Shown here piece after piece: positions 35,826 through 44,893 of a stretch of 64,000 bases of DNA; the stretch's first letter is position 1; every line of letters begins with the position of its first letter. Origin of the DNA: Xanthobacter aminoxidans (GTDB lineage Bacteria; Pseudomonadota; Alphaproteobacteria; Rhizobiales; Xanthobacteraceae); NCBI RefSeq assembly GCF_023571765.1, contig NZ_JAMJXC010000020.1:36745-100744 (forward strand). Direction: 5' to 3'. The position numbers and the translations under genes were made by a program. Under the pieces are notes generated by a model. The model did not search any database, was not told the DNA's origin, and was given only the letters and a program-made list of their open reading frames with translations.

Positions 35826-36704
35826 TCAGGTGGCTTTGAATTTGGCATCCAGCGCGCTGACCTTCTTTTCCCAGTCCAATGGGAAGGTCGCCCATTCGGG
35901 CTTGCGCAGTTCCACCTCCACCGCCCCGGCGGTCAGCGGCACGCCCTCGGCGCGGGCGTCGGTGGCACGGTCGAGGCGGACGGTGGCGATGCCCCGCCCC
36001 TCGGTGACGGAGGTGAGCTGGCCGACGCTCTTGTCGCCGGCCACGATCTCCTGCCCCACCGCGAGCGGGGTGGGAAAGATGACCTCCACCAGCCGGTTGC
36101 GCGGGGTGGAGCGGTGCTCCATGCGGCTCACCACCTCCTGCCCGACATAGCAGCCCTTCTTGAAGTCCACGCCGCCGAGCTGGTCCATGTCGGCCTCGTG
36201 GGGGAAGGTGTCGCCATAGGTGAAATCGGCGCCCCCCTTGGGGATGCCGAGGGCGATGCGGTGCGCCTCATAGGCGGCAAGGTCGCTCGAAAGCCCGTCC
36301 GCGACGGCCTTCTCCAGCACCAGCCGCTGGCCGAGGCCGGGGAAGCGCGGATCGGTGAAGAGCCGGCCCTCCGGCAGGGCACCGTGATCGCCGAAGACAG
36401 CCACAACCGCGAGGTCGGCCGCCACCTCGAACGTCACCTTGGCCCGAAGGCGATGGAAGATCAGCCGCTTGAGGAGATCCTCCGCTCGCTCCGCGGGGAC
36501 GTCGAACAGGAAGCTCTCCTCGGCGAGGCCGTAGAACAGGAAATCGGAGATGATCTTGCCCTGCGGGGTGAGGAGGCCGCCATAGCGTGCGTCTCCCGGC
36601 GCCATGGTCTTCACGTTGCAGGTGATGACAGAATGCAGGAGCTTCACCGCATCGGGGCCATCGGCACGAATGAGGGTACGATCGTTCAAATGAATGAGCG
36701 GCAT
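35826..36704 (-). CDS. ygfZ: Folate-binding Fe-S cluster repair protein YgfZ (CAF17 / GcvT-like)
   Basis: 292-residue tetrahydrofolate-binding protein related to the glycine-cleavage T protein, needed for maturation or repair of certain 4Fe-4S enzymes. The family signature KGCYVGQEVVSRMEHR, including the conserved cysteine, is intact. Upstream are LLHSVITCNVKTM and GGLLTPQGKIISDFLFY, both typical. The start at 36704 (MPLIHLND) is supported by AAGGA eight bases upstream; the longer frame to 36725 is not. It is divergent from the dihydroorotase gene and upstream of tag. Confidence 0.92.
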   Translation of the reverse strand: MPLIHLNDRTLIRADGPDAVKLLHSVITCNVKTMAPGDARYGGLLTPQGKIISDFLFYGLAEESFLFDVPAERAEDLLKRLIFHRLRAKVTFEVAADLAVVAVFGDHGALPEGRLFTDPRFPGLGQRLVLEKAVADGLSSDLAAYEAHRIALGIPKGGADFTYGDTFPHEADMDQLGGVDFKKGCYVGQEVVSRMEHRSTPRNRLVEVIFPTPLAVGQEIVAGDKSVGQLTSVTEGRGIATVRLDRATDARAEGVPLTAGAVEVELRKPEWATFPLDWEKKVSALDAKFKAT

Positions 36705-36781
36705 GGGGGCCGTCCTTGTCAGCAAAATAAAAAACAGATTTAAGGCCGCCAGCCTGTCCCCATCAAGAGCGAGCCCCTCCC

Positions 36782-38122
36782 ATGCCCGTGACTTTCGATC
36801 TGCTGCTCAAGGGCGGCGCGGTCGCGACCCCCGCCGGCATTGCCGTTGCCGACATCGGTGTCACGGGCGGGCGCATCCGCGCCATCGGTGATCTCTCCGC
36901 CGCGAGCGCGGGCGAGGTGGTGGACGCCACCGGCCTTCATATCCTCCCCGGCGTCATCGACACGCAGGTGCATTTCCGCGAGCCGGGGCTGGAGCAGAAG
37001 GAAGACCTGGAAACCGGCTCCCGCGCGGCCGTCATGGGCGGCGTGACCGGCGTGTTCGAGATGCCGAACACCATTCCCCAGACCACCAATCCCTCCGCGC
37101 TGGAAGACAAGATCGCCCGCGGCACGAACCGCATGCATTGCGACTTCGCCTTCTATGTGGGCGGCACCCATGACAATGTGAAGGACCTGCCGGAGCTGGA
37201 GCGCCTGCCCGGCGCCGCCGGCATCAAGGTGTTCATTGGCTCCTCCACCGGCTCGCTGCTGGTGCCGGACGACGATGGCGTGCGCAACATCCTGAAGGTC
37301 ATCCGCCGCCGCGCCGCCTTCCATTGCGAAGATGAGCCGCGCCTGCAGGAGCGCAAGGGCCTGCGCGTGCCGGGCGATGCCTCCTCCCACCCGGTGTGGC
37401 GCGACGAGATCGCGGCCCTCACCGCCACCCGGCGGCTGGTCAACCTCGCCCGCGAGACCGGCGCACGGGTGCATGTGCTGCACGTGACCTCGGCCGAAGA
37501 GATGGATTTCCTCGCCGACGCGCGCGACGTGGCCTCGGTGGAGGTGACGCCCCATCACCTCACCATGGCCGCGCCCGAATGCTACGAGCGCCTCGGGACG
37601 CTGGCCCAGATGAACCCGCCGGTGCGCGGGGCGCGCCATCGCGACGGGCTGTGGGCGGCCATCGCCAACGGCGTGGTGGACGTGCTCGGCTCCGACCACG
37701 CGCCGCACACGCTGGAAGAAAAGAGCAAGCCCTATCCCGAAAGCCCCTCTGGCATGACCGGCGTGCAGACGCTGGTGCCGCTGATGCTGGATCACGTCGC
37801 CGCCGGCCGCCTGACGCTGGAGCGCTTCATCGACCTCACCAGCGCCGGCCCGGCGCGGCTGTTCGGCATCGCCGGCAAGGGGCGCATCGTGGTGGGCTAC
37901 GACGCCGACTTCACCGTGGTGGACCTGAAGCGCCGCGCCACCATCACCAACAGCTGGATCGCCTCGCGGGCGCAGTGGACGCCCTATGACGGCAAGGACG
38001 TCACCGGCTGGCCCGTGGGCACCTTCGTGCGCGGCCGCAAGGTGATGTGGGAAGGCGAGCTGACGGGGCCGTCCGCCGGCCAGCCCATCCGCTTCCTGGA
38101 GACGCTTCAGCCGCAGGGCTGA
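36782..38122 (+). CDS. pyrC: Dihydroorotase, class I type, with a Gln in the first metal motif
   Basis: 446-residue amidohydrolase of pyrimidine synthesis, predicted to cyclise N-carbamoyl-aspartate to dihydroorotate. The fold is clear: GLHILPGVIDTQVHFREPGL in two parts, the carbamylated-lysine strand GIKVFIGSSTG, HCEDE, HVLHVTSAEE, and GSDHAPHTLEEK with the catalytic Asp. The usual HxH metal motif here reads QVH (about residues 62-64), so one zinc ligand is replaced by Gln, as I recall in some bacterial dihydroorotases of this class. No pyrB neighbour is present, so another cyclic amide is not excluded. The ribosome site is weak. Confidence 0.85.
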   Translation: MPVTFDLLLKGGAVATPAGIAVADIGVTGGRIRAIGDLSAASAGEVVDATGLHILPGVIDTQVHFREPGLEQKEDLETGSRAAVMGGVTGVFEMPNTIPQTTNPSALEDKIARGTNRMHCDFAFYVGGTHDNVKDLPELERLPGAAGIKVFIGSSTGSLLVPDDDGVRNILKVIRRRAAFHCEDEPRLQERKGLRVPGDASSHPVWRDEIAALTATRRLVNLARETGARVHVLHVTSAEEMDFLADARDVASVEVTPHHLTMAAPECYERLGTLAQMNPPVRGARHRDGLWAAIANGVVDVLGSDHAPHTLEEKSKPYPESPSGMTGVQTLVPLMLDHVAAGRLTLERFIDLTSAGPARLFGIAGKGRIVVGYDADFTVVDLKRRATITNSWIASRAQWTPYDGKDVTGWPVGTFVRGRKVMWEGELTGPSAGQPIRFLETLQPQG

Positions 38123-38134
38123 GGCGGGCGCGCC

Positions 38135-38310
38135 GTTCCCCGGACAAGCGACGGCGCAGCCGGAGCGCTGATCCGGGGCCCAGCGCAAGGGTTCCGCGCA
38201 GCGGGGCAATGTCTCTGAGAACAGTGGGATCAGGAAGCGCCTTCGGCGGGCCCTTGCGCTGGGCCCCGGCTCGCATTCCGCTATCGCTGCATGCGTCCGG
38301 GGCGCGAGAG
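38135..38310. repeat. Dispersed palindromic intergenic repeat, copy 1
   Basis: Begins GTTCCCCGGACAAGCGAC and ends GTCCGGGGCGCGAG. Internally GGGCCCAGCGCAAGGG is mirrored by CCCTTGCGCTGGGCCC, so the element can fold into one long hairpin with a roughly 70-base apical region. A second, diverged copy lies at 52396-52576. It resembles the intergenic mosaic elements common in Rhizobiales genomes; it contains no credible gene. Confidence 0.75.
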
Positions 38311-38318
38311 CGCTGCCC

Positions 38319-38543
38319 TCACCCCTGCCGGGGCTGCTCGCGCACGCGGGTGAGCACGGCCTCGGGGCTGGCATAGGCTTCCTGAAGATCGACGCTCCAG
38401 TAGCGCAGCTCGTCGAGCGGGATGGTCTGCCCGGTCACGGCGCAGCGCACGAAGCTGCCGGGCCGCAGGATGCGGAATTCACCATCGAGGTAGCGCACTT
38501 CCGCCTCGCCATGGGGCTCGGGGAAGCGTTCGAATCTGTTCAT
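38319..38543 (-). CDS. DUF2093 family protein
   Basis: 74-residue alphaproteobacterial protein of unknown function. It contains the DUF2093 core: EAEVRYLDGEFRILRPGSFVRCAVTGQTIPLDELRYWSVDLQEAY, seen across residues about 12-57, with the conserved CAVTGxxIPLDELxYWxV pattern. The ATG at 38543 (MNRFERFPEP) follows AGGTG; the frame extends 19 residues further without support. It follows the dispersed repeat and lies downstream of xseA on the same strand, an arrangement often kept in Rhizobiales. Confidence 0.82.
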   Translation of the reverse strand: MNRFERFPEPHGEAEVRYLDGEFRILRPGSFVRCAVTGQTIPLDELRYWSVDLQEAYASPEAVLTRVREQPRQG

Positions 38544-38618
38544 CACCTGGGGAGCGTCCCGAAAACTGGTTTGCCGGGAGGATAGCCCTTTGCGCCGCAA
38601 CGCGAAAGGGGCGCACGA

Positions 38619-40070
38619 TCAGGGGTCGAAAAGTGTCGGCCCTTCTACCTTCTTCGGCTTGCGGCCGGCGGGGCGCGGCGCCGCCCGAGGGGGCGTATCC
38701 AGTGCCGGAGCCCCCTCCCCCGCGTGCACGGCGACACGGCCATCGGCGAATTCCAGGCTCAGGGCCGCGCCGTCCGCGATGTCCGCCGCCCGCCGCACCG
38801 CATGGCCACCGGCATCCCGCACCAGCGCGAAGCCGCGGCCCAGCACCTCTTTATAAGAGAGCACCTTGAGAAGCTGAGAGAGCGAGGCGAGCCGCGCCGT
38901 GCGGCGCTCCTTTTGCACCTCCAGCGCCCGGCGCATGCGCCCATCCAGCACCTCAAGCCGTTCGCCCGCCCGCGCCAGCCGCGTGCGCAGCGCCTCCGGC
39001 GAGAGGCGCGCCTGCACCGCCGCCAGTTGCAGCCGGTGGGCGGAAGCGTTGGCCCGCAAGGCGCGCGGCAGCCGCTCGGCGGCGAGGTCGAGACGCTGGC
39101 GCGGCTGGGCCAGCAGGGTTTCCGCCGCCGGGAGGAGCCGGGCGAGGCCGCGCAGATCGGCTCGGCGCCGGTCGAGAAGGCGCAAGGGCGCGGCGATCAG
39201 GCGGGCGCCGAGATCTTCCACCGTGGCGATCAGATCGGTGCGCACCGGCACCACCATCTCGGCCGCAGCCGTGGGGGTGGGGGCGCGCACGTCGGCGGCG
39301 AAATCGATGAGGGTCACGTCGGTCTCGTGGCCCACGGCCGAGACCAGCGGGATCATGCTCTCCGCCGCCGCCCGCACCACCGCCTCGTCGGAAAAACCGA
39401 GCAGATCCTCCAGCGCACCTCCGCCCCGCGCCACCACGATCACGTCCGGCCGGGGAATCGGCCCGCCCTCGGGCAGATCGTTGAAGCCGCGGATGGCCGC
39501 AGCCACCTCGGCGGCCGAGGTCTCGCCCTGCACCCGCACCGGCCACACCAGGACCCGGCGGGGGAAACGGTCGTTGAGGCGGTGGAGGATGTCGCGGATC
39601 ACCGCCCCGGTGGGCGAGGTGACGACACCGATCACCTTGGGCAGGAACGGCAGCTCCTGCTTGCGGGCGGGATCGAACAGGCCTTCGGCGGCGAGGCGGC
39701 GCTTGCGCTCGTCCAGCATGGCCATGATGGCGCCGGCGCCGGCGAACTCCAGCGACTCAATGACAATCTGGTAGCCGGATTTTCCCGGATAGGTGGTGAG
39801 CTTGCCGGTCGCCACCACCTCCAGCCCCTCCTCTGGCTTGAGGCGCAGGCGCTGGAAGGTGCCCTTCCAGATCACCGCATCGAGCCGCGCGCCGGCATCC
39901 TTCAGCGAAAAATAGGCGTGGCCGGAGGAATGGGGGCCGCGATAGCCGGAAATTTCGCCTCGCACCCGAACGTGGCCGTAGGCGTCCTCCACCGTCCGGC
40001 GCAGGGCGGCGGACAGCTCGGAAACGCTCCATTCGGGCGCATTGGCCCTGACTTCGGCATCATCGGTCAT
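38619..40070 (-). CDS. xseA: Exodeoxyribonuclease VII large subunit
   Basis: 483-residue subunit that, with the small subunit XseB, degrades single-stranded DNA to short oligonucleotides. The N-terminal OB fold ([38 protein letters not shown]) is followed by the catalytic domain with [37 protein letters not shown] and [17 protein letters not shown], then a long coiled-coil and a C-terminal [15 protein letters not shown] segment. Start at 40070 ([14 protein letters not shown]), with a weak ribosome site. Divergent from purD; xseB is not in the window. Confidence 0.95.
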   Translation of the reverse strand: MTDDAEVRANAPEWSVSELSAALRRTVEDAYGHVRVRGEISGYRGPHSSGHAYFSLKDAGARLDAVIWKGTFQRLRLKPEEGLEVVATGKLTTYPGKSGYQIVIESLEFAGAGAIMAMLDERKRRLAAEGLFDPARKQELPFLPKVIGVVTSPTGAVIRDILHRLNDRFPRRVLVWPVRVQGETSAAEVAAAIRGFNDLPEGGPIPRPDVIVVARGGGALEDLLGFSDEAVVRAAAESMIPLVSAVGHETDVTLIDFAADVRAPTPTAAAEMVVPVRTDLIATVEDLGARLIAAPLRLLDRRRADLRGLARLLPAAETLLAQPRQRLDLAAERLPRALRANASAHRLQLAAVQARLSPEALRTRLARAGERLEVLDGRMRRALEVQKERRTARLASLSQLLKVLSYKEVLGRGFALVRDAGGHAVRRAADIADGAALSLEFADGRVAVHAGEGAPALDTPPRAAPRPAGRKPKKVEGPTLFDP

Positions 40071-40238
40071 GCGAATCGGAACCCGGACGGGTGGTGTACC
40101 AGCATAACGGGAAGGTGCCCCATGCGGCGAGCGCAGAGCCCTGCCCCTTGTTTGCGCGGCCTTGAGCCGATAGGCGAAGAGAACAGAAAACCAAGATCCG
40201 TCGGAAACGAAGGTTGCCGGAAACTCGGGGGAGGCCGC

Positions 40239-41504
40239 ATGAACATCCTGCTGCTCGGTTCGGGAGGGCGTGAGCACGCCCTCGCCTGGAAGCTGGCGCA
40301 GAGCCCAACCATCGGTCAGTTCTACGCCTTGCCCGGCAATCCGGGCATCGCCGAGTTCGCGGACGTGGTGGAAGGCATCCCGCTGTCCGCCCACGACACC
40401 ATCGTGAAATGGTGTCAGGAGCACACCATCGACCTGGTGGTGGTCGGCCCCGAGGCGCCGTTGGTGGCCGGCCTTGTGGATCGCCTCGCCGCCGCCGGCA
40501 TCCTCGCCTTCGGCCCCACCGCGGCGGCCGCCCGGCTGGAGGGCTCCAAGCTTTTCACCAAGGAATTGTGCAAGGCGAACGACATCCCCACCGCCGCCTT
40601 CGGCCGCTTCACCTCCACCGCCGAGGCCGCGGCCTACATCCGCGCGCAGGGCGCGCCCATCGTGGTGAAGGCGGACGGGCTGATGGCCGGCAAGGGCGTG
40701 GTCGTCGCCCTCACCGTCGAGGAGGCGGTGGACGCGGTGGAGCAGGTGTTCGCCGGCGGCGGCACCGAAGTGCTCATCGAGGAATTCATGGAGGGCGAGG
40801 AGGCGAGCCTGTTCGCCCTCGTGGACGGCGAGACCGTCGTCGCCTTCGGCAGCGCCCAGGACCACAAGCGCGCCTATGACGGCGACCTCGGCCCCAACAC
40901 CGGCGGCATGGGCGCCTATTCCCCCGCCCCGGTGCTGACGGAAGAGCTGGAGCGCCGGGCGATCGAGGAGATCCTCATCCCCACCGCCCGCGCCATGGTC
41001 AAGGCCGGAACGCCCTATCGCGGCGTGCTCTATGCCGGGCTCATGCTCACCACCTCCGGCCCCAAGCTGGTGGAATACAATTGCCGCTTCGGCGATCCCG
41101 AATGCCAGGTACTGATGCCGCGCTTCGCCGGGGATCTGGTGGAAGTGCTCCAGGCCACTGCCGCCGGCCGCCTCGCCGAGGTGACGCCCCTGTGGTCCCC
41201 CGTCGCGGCCATGACGGTGGTCTATGCCTCGCGCGGCTACCCCGGTCCGCACCAGATCGGCTCGCCTATCAGGGGCCTCGGTGAGGCCTCGGCGCTGGAG
41301 GGCGTCACCGTGTTCCAGGCCGGCACGCGGATGAAGGGCGGCACGCTCGTCTCCAACGGCGGACGAGTGCTGAACGTCACCGCCACCGGGGCGACGCTGG
41401 CTGAGGCCCGCGAACGCGCCTATGCCGCCGTCGCCCGCATCGACTGGCCGGACGGCTTCTTCCGCTCCGACATCGGCTGGCGGGCGCTGGGGAAGGCCGG
41501 CTGA
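40239..41504 (+). CDS. purD: Phosphoribosylamine-glycine ligase (GAR synthetase)
   Basis: 421-residue ATP-grasp enzyme, second step of purine synthesis. It begins [20 protein letters not shown] and carries [27 protein letters not shown], the ATP-grasp [16 protein letters not shown], and [24 protein letters not shown], all characteristic. The GGGGGAGG ribosome site fixes the ATG at 40239; the frame stays open far upstream, antisense to xseA, which is not coding. The stop overlaps the next start (TGATGG). Confidence 0.96.
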   Translation: MNILLLGSGGREHALAWKLAQSPTIGQFYALPGNPGIAEFADVVEGIPLSAHDTIVKWCQEHTIDLVVVGPEAPLVAGLVDRLAAAGILAFGPTAAAARLEGSKLFTKELCKANDIPTAAFGRFTSTAEAAAYIRAQGAPIVVKADGLMAGKGVVVALTVEEAVDAVEQVFAGGGTEVLIEEFMEGEEASLFALVDGETVVAFGSAQDHKRAYDGDLGPNTGGMGAYSPAPVLTEELERRAIEEILIPTARAMVKAGTPYRGVLYAGLMLTTSGPKLVEYNCRFGDPECQVLMPRFAGDLVEVLQATAAGRLAEVTPLWSPVAAMTVVYASRGYPGPHQIGSPIRGLGEASALEGVTVFQAGTRMKGGTLVSNGGRVLNVTATGATLAEARERAYAAVARIDWPDGFFRSDIGWRALGKAG

Positions 41505-41932
41505 TGGCCGAAAAGGCCCCCCTCCCCGTCCTCGACGATTTCCCGGTGAAGGCGCGCGACACCATCCGGTATGGCGACACCGACATGCTCGGGCACGTCA
41601 ACAATGCGGTGTTCTCCACCTTCCTGGAGACGGGGCGCACCCACCTGCTGCTGACGCCGCGCCGTCTGGCCCCCCAGGGCATGGGCTTCGCGCTGGTCCG
41701 TCTCGTGCTCGACTACCGGGCGGAGATGCACTGGCCGGGCGAAGCGGATATCGGCACGGGCGTCATCTCCCTCGGCCGCAGTTCCGTGGGCCTCAGGCAG
41801 GCCATCTTCCAGGAAGGCCAGTGCATGGCCACGGCCGAGACGGTGATCGTCCTTTTCGATCTCACCGAACGCCGCGCCGCGCCCCTGTCCGACGAGATGC
41901 GGGCCGCCCTCGAAGCGCTCCGGATCGCCTGA
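41504..41932 (+). CDS. Acyl-CoA thioesterase, 4HBT family
   Basis: 142-residue hotdog-fold protein with the FcbC/YbgC-type active-site motif [24 protein letters not shown], including the catalytic Asp. Length is standard. Its start overlaps the purD stop, so it is translated with purD. A link to purine synthesis is not implied; such short thioesterases hydrolyse diverse acyl-CoA thioesters. The second hotdog thioesterase of the window (26118-26627) is only distantly similar. Confidence 0.82.
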   Translation: MAEKAPLPVLDDFPVKARDTIRYGDTDMLGHVNNAVFSTFLETGRTHLLLTPRRLAPQGMGFALVRLVLDYRAEMHWPGEADIGTGVISLGRSSVGLRQAIFQEGQCMATAETVIVLFDLTERRAAPLSDEMRAALEALRIA

Positions 41933-41997
41933 CCGGCCCCACAGCCCCCCATGTTCCAGGAATCGCGGCGGCCGTGCCGGGATTCTCCGCGCCTCAA

Positions 41998-42070
41998 ATT
42001 CACATTAAAATTATGTTTTTGACGTGGATTCACATTAGATATTAAATTCGGGGAAATAGTCGAATGTGAA
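41998..42070. promoter_or_regulatory. Promoter region with repeated ATTCACATTA boxes
   Basis: ATTCACATTA occurs at 41998-42007 and again at 42028-42037, exactly 30 bases apart, and AATGTGAA at 42063-42070 is the inverted form. Between them TTGACG (42019-42024) and TTAAAT (42042-42047), 17 bases apart, form a plausible promoter on the plus strand. The region is much richer in A and T than its surroundings and lies just upstream of a 29-codon ORF. Confidence 0.5.
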
Positions 42071-42086
42071 ATCCACGAGGCTCATC

Positions 42087-42176
42087 ATGACAGCGGTTCG
42101 CGGACAGGTCCTGCGGGACAGCCTGCTCTTCCTCACCGCCTACGGCATCATCGCCGCGGCGGTCATCTTCGGCTGA
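42087..42176 (+). CDS. 29-residue putative membrane microprotein
   Basis: Too short for routine calling. The translation starts MTAVRGQVLRDSLLFLTAYG and ends IIAAAVIFG: a basic N-terminus followed by a single hydrophobic helix, consistent with a small inner-membrane protein. ACGAGG seven bases upstream of the ATG is a good ribosome site, and a promoter with repeat boxes precedes it. A GTG 21 bases upstream would add seven residues. Function unknown; convergent with the malate/lactate dehydrogenase-like gene. Confidence 0.5.
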   Translation: MTAVRGQVLRDSLLFLTAYGIIAAAVIFG

Positions 42177-42187
42177 AAGGCCTGAGG

Positions 42188-43285
42188 CTAAACGGCTTTC
42201 GGCCGGGCCAGACCGAATCGCGCGGCGAGGCGGTCGAAGGCCTCGGCAGTGGCGGGGTCGATGGGAATGCCGTCGCGGCGGCGCTCGTCCGCCACCTTCC
42301 ATTCACGATCGCCCGGCGCCATCACCATATCCCCCGGCGCGGGACGTGAATTGCGCAGCGTGTGGCGATAGCGCTGCATGGCGGCGTCGAACTCTTCCTC
42401 CGGCAGGAAGGCGCCCGGCTTCACCGCCATCACGAAGGCGCCCACGTTACGCGGGGTGCCGAAGTCGGGCCCGCCCATGGGTGCGATGTCGAACGAGAGC
42501 CGCGCGCCCGCCAATACGGCGCTGAACACCTCCACCACCCCAGCCAGCGCCGCCCCCTTGAAGCCGAAGGCGGCGCCCAGCGGGGCCAGCATTTCCACAT
42601 TGTGCGGATCGGTGGTGTCGAAGCCGTCGCCATCGGAGGCGACCTCCGGCGGCAGGGATTGGCCGAGGCTGCGGTAGAGCAGCACCCGATTGTAAGGCAC
42701 GGCGCTGGTGGCCATGTCGAGGAACCACGGCGCCTCCCCCTTCACCGGCACACCCATGGCGATGGGATTGGTACCGTGGAAGCGCTCCGCCCCGCCGTGC
42801 AGGCGCACAAAACTATCCGAATTGCAGAAGGCGAGCCCGATATAGCCCTTCTCCGCCGCCGCCAGCGCATAGGCCCCCGCCGCGCCGAAGTGGGACGAGT
42901 TGCGGATGGCCACCGCGCCGATGCCGTAGAGGGCGGCATTCTCCATCGCCCTGTCCATGGCTGCGTAGGCGGCACGGGCCCCGTGGCCGTGATCGGCATC
43001 GAGCGTCGCCACCGCCGCCGCGCCGGCCCGGAAGTCGAGCGTGGGATGGCCGTTCACCCGGCCGCCCGCGATTACCGCCACATAATGGTCCAGCAGCCGC
43101 ACACCGTGGCTGTCCACCCCGAAGCGCGAGCCGTGGAGCATGGCGCAGGCCGCCGCCTCGGCGCTGGCCGCATCCGCCCCCGCCGCCGCGAGGGCCGCAC
43201 TGCAGAAGGCGAACAGCGCATCCTCCCGGTGCCGTTCGAGGGCGGAGGAGCGGGCGGAAGCGGGCGCGGCAGTCGGCGCGGACAT
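42188..43285 (-). CDS. Malate/L-lactate/ureidoglycolate dehydrogenase family (Ldh_2) oxidoreductase
   Basis: 365-residue NAD(P)-dependent dehydrogenase of the Ldh_2 (YlbC/AllD) fold, which does not use a Rossmann domain. Motifs include HGSRFGVDSHGVRLLDHYV, IAIRNSSHFGAAGAYALAA (as AVAIRNSSHFGAAG), GLAFCNSD, and GTNPIAMGVP followed by FLDMATSAVPYNRV. The family oxidises malate, lactate, sulpholactate, ureidoglycolate or delta-1-piperideine-2-carboxylate; which one applies here is unknown. It is divergent from the tandem GntR regulator, which is the likely controller. Confidence 0.87.
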   Translation of the reverse strand: MSAPTAAPASARSSALERHREDALFAFCSAALAAAGADAASAEAAACAMLHGSRFGVDSHGVRLLDHYVAVIAGGRVNGHPTLDFRAGAAAVATLDADHGHGARAAYAAMDRAMENAALYGIGAVAIRNSSHFGAAGAYALAAAEKGYIGLAFCNSDSFVRLHGGAERFHGTNPIAMGVPVKGEAPWFLDMATSAVPYNRVLLYRSLGQSLPPEVASDGDGFDTTDPHNVEMLAPLGAAFGFKGAALAGVVEVFSAVLAGARLSFDIAPMGGPDFGTPRNVGAFVMAVKPGAFLPEEEFDAAMQRYRHTLRNSRPAPGDMVMAPGDREWKVADERRRDGIPIDPATAEAFDRLAARFGLARPKAV

Positions 43286-43324
43286 GGGGCAATCCTTGAG
43301 GCGGCGCTGGGGTGGCTCAGCGAA

Positions 43325-43346
43325 TGTCCTTTGTATGCATTGGACG
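43325..43346. promoter_or_regulatory. Candidate operator in the divergent promoter region
   Basis: GTCC (43326-43329) and GGAC (43342-43345) form an inverted repeat around a core containing ATGCAT. On the minus strand TTTACA lies about 16 bases upstream of CATACA within the same core, so the palindrome would overlap the -10 of the dehydrogenase promoter. The spacing suits a GntR-type repressor, but binding is inference. Confidence 0.3.
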
Positions 43347-43503
43347 GTGATGGTGTAAACTCCCTTTCACCCGGCCGACGGTGCGGCATCCGGTCAGCCG
43401 GCAAACGGGCAGGCAACCCTTTGGACAACTTGGCATTTGCACCGGCCTGGGGCACCTTGCCGCCGGGCCGCGACCGGTGCGGCTGGAACGATGGACGTGG
43501 AGC

Positions 43504-44559
43504 GTGAGCGGACGGGACGTGACGCGTGAGGCCCCCACGGTATCTGCGGGCAAGGCGCTGCCCTCAGGCGAGCGGCGACCACGCCCGGTCGCCGGCATCG
43601 CCCCGCGTCTACATGAACGCGCCTTCGACATCCTCGCCTCGCAGATCGCCTCAGGCGCCCTCGCCCCCGGCGAGCGCCTGCTCGAATCCCGCGTCGCCGA
43701 GCGATTCGGCATCTCCCGCGCACCGGCGCGGCAAGCGCTGGCGCGGCTGGAGCGGGTGGGGCTGGTCCGCCGCAGCGAGGGCCACGGCTTCGAGGTCATG
43801 CCCCTCGCCGGGCCGGCGCCCACCGTCCCTCCCGTCGATGTGAGCGGCGCGGCGCCGATCCAGCTCGCCCCCGAATCGACCTGGCAGCGCATCTATGCGG
43901 ACGTGGAGCAGGAGGTGGTCTCGCGCACCGCGCTCGGGGCCTTCCGCGTGGTGGAGAACCATCTCGCCGCCTATTACGGCGTGAGCCGCACGGTCGCCCG
44001 CGAAGTGCTCTCGCGCCTCAATCAGCGCGGCGTGGTGCGCAAGGACGCCCGCCTGCACTGGTATGCCCCGGCGCTGACGCCCGCCTATGTGGCCGAGCTG
44101 TTCGAGATGCGCGCCATTCTGGAGCCGGCGGCGCTGCGGCTTGCCTTTCCGCGCCTCGCCCCCGGACAGGTGGCGACGCTGCTGGCGAACCTGCGCGATG
44201 CCGCCGCCCACCCCGACGCGGTGGACGGCGCCCGCCTCGGCGCGCTGGAGACCGAGTTGCACGTCGGCCTGCTCGGCCGCTGCGGCAATGCCACGCTGAT
44301 GGAGGCGCTGGCCACCTGCCAGACGCTGCTGGTCGCCCTCACCTTCCTTTATGTGCGCGCGCCCCAGCCCCACGGCCGCGAGCCCTTCATCGCCGAACAT
44401 CTCGATGTCGCCGAGCGCCTCGCGGCCGCGGACGTGGAGGGGGCGGCAAACGCCCTGCGCGACCACCTGCGCGGGTCATTCGGACGCGCGGTGGAGCGGC
44501 TCGACCGGGTGCGGCGGGAGTTCGCCCCGGGCCCCCTGCCCTACCTCTCGCCGCTCTGA
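43504..44559 (+). CDS. GntR-family regulator with two winged-helix domains and an FCD effector domain
   Basis: 351-residue transcription factor with an unusual layout. Residues about 35-100 form a first GntR winged helix (ASGALAPGERLLESRVAERF, SRAPARQALARLERVGLVRR). Residues about 128-190 form a second, weaker one (VVENHLAAYYGVSRTVAREV, LSRLNQRGVVRKDARLHWY). The remainder is an FCD ligand-binding domain (ELFEMRAILEPAALRLAF, and metal-type histidines in ETELHVGLLG and AEHLDVAERL). Typical FadR/FCD members have a single helix-turn-helix and about 230 residues. GTG at 43504 is a provisional start. Divergent from the Ldh_2 gene, which it probably controls in response to a small organic acid. Confidence 0.82.
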   Translation: MSGRDVTREAPTVSAGKALPSGERRPRPVAGIAPRLHERAFDILASQIASGALAPGERLLESRVAERFGISRAPARQALARLERVGLVRRSEGHGFEVMPLAGPAPTVPPVDVSGAAPIQLAPESTWQRIYADVEQEVVSRTALGAFRVVENHLAAYYGVSRTVAREVLSRLNQRGVVRKDARLHWYAPALTPAYVAELFEMRAILEPAALRLAFPRLAPGQVATLLANLRDAAAHPDAVDGARLGALETELHVGLLGRCGNATLMEALATCQTLLVALTFLYVRAPQPHGREPFIAEHLDVAERLAAADVEGAANALRDHLRGSFGRAVERLDRVRREFAPGPLPYLSPL

Positions 44560-44739
44560 GCCTCTCAAATCGCCGTGACAGGTCTTCCGATCGCGCCAAA
44601 ACGGAACATTTCTTGATCTGAACGGGTGGCGAAGCGCGCGAACCCGGTTAAGATTGCATTGTTCGCCGGCGCATCGGTCGCACCCTCCCTTCGGAAATGT
44701 GCGGAAAATACGAGCGCCTGCGTGGTGGTGGAGGATCTG

Positions 44740-44868
44740 ATGTTGTCCCTCGTTGCCGGTTCCGCCCTCGTCCTCGCTGGTCTTGCCGCGGTTGCGCTCG
44801 CGCAGCTCGCCGCCAAGCAGAGGCAGATGGTACCGGTGCGCGTGCGCGCCCGCCGCACCCATCGCTGA
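44740..44868 (+). CDS. 42-residue putative membrane microprotein
   Basis: Starts MLSLVAGSALVLAGLAAVAL and ends with basic residues (RVRARRTHR). One hydrophobic helix followed by a positively charged tail suggests a small inner-membrane protein. GGAGG lies five bases before the ATG. The frame is open to 44626, but the extra 38 residues lack a ribosome site. Function unknown. Confidence 0.45.
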   Translation: MLSLVAGSALVLAGLAAVALAQLAAKQRQMVPVRVRARRTHR

Positions 44869-44893
44869 GGCGCGACGCCCCGAACCTCCCGCC

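Noticed and set aside
38724..40238. Upstream extension of the purD frame
   Set aside because: The frame is open but lies antisense to xseA; purD homology and a GGGGGAGG ribosome site start at 40239.
40071..41252. Upstream extension of the xseA frame
   Set aside because: Antisense to purD and without xseA similarity before position 40070.
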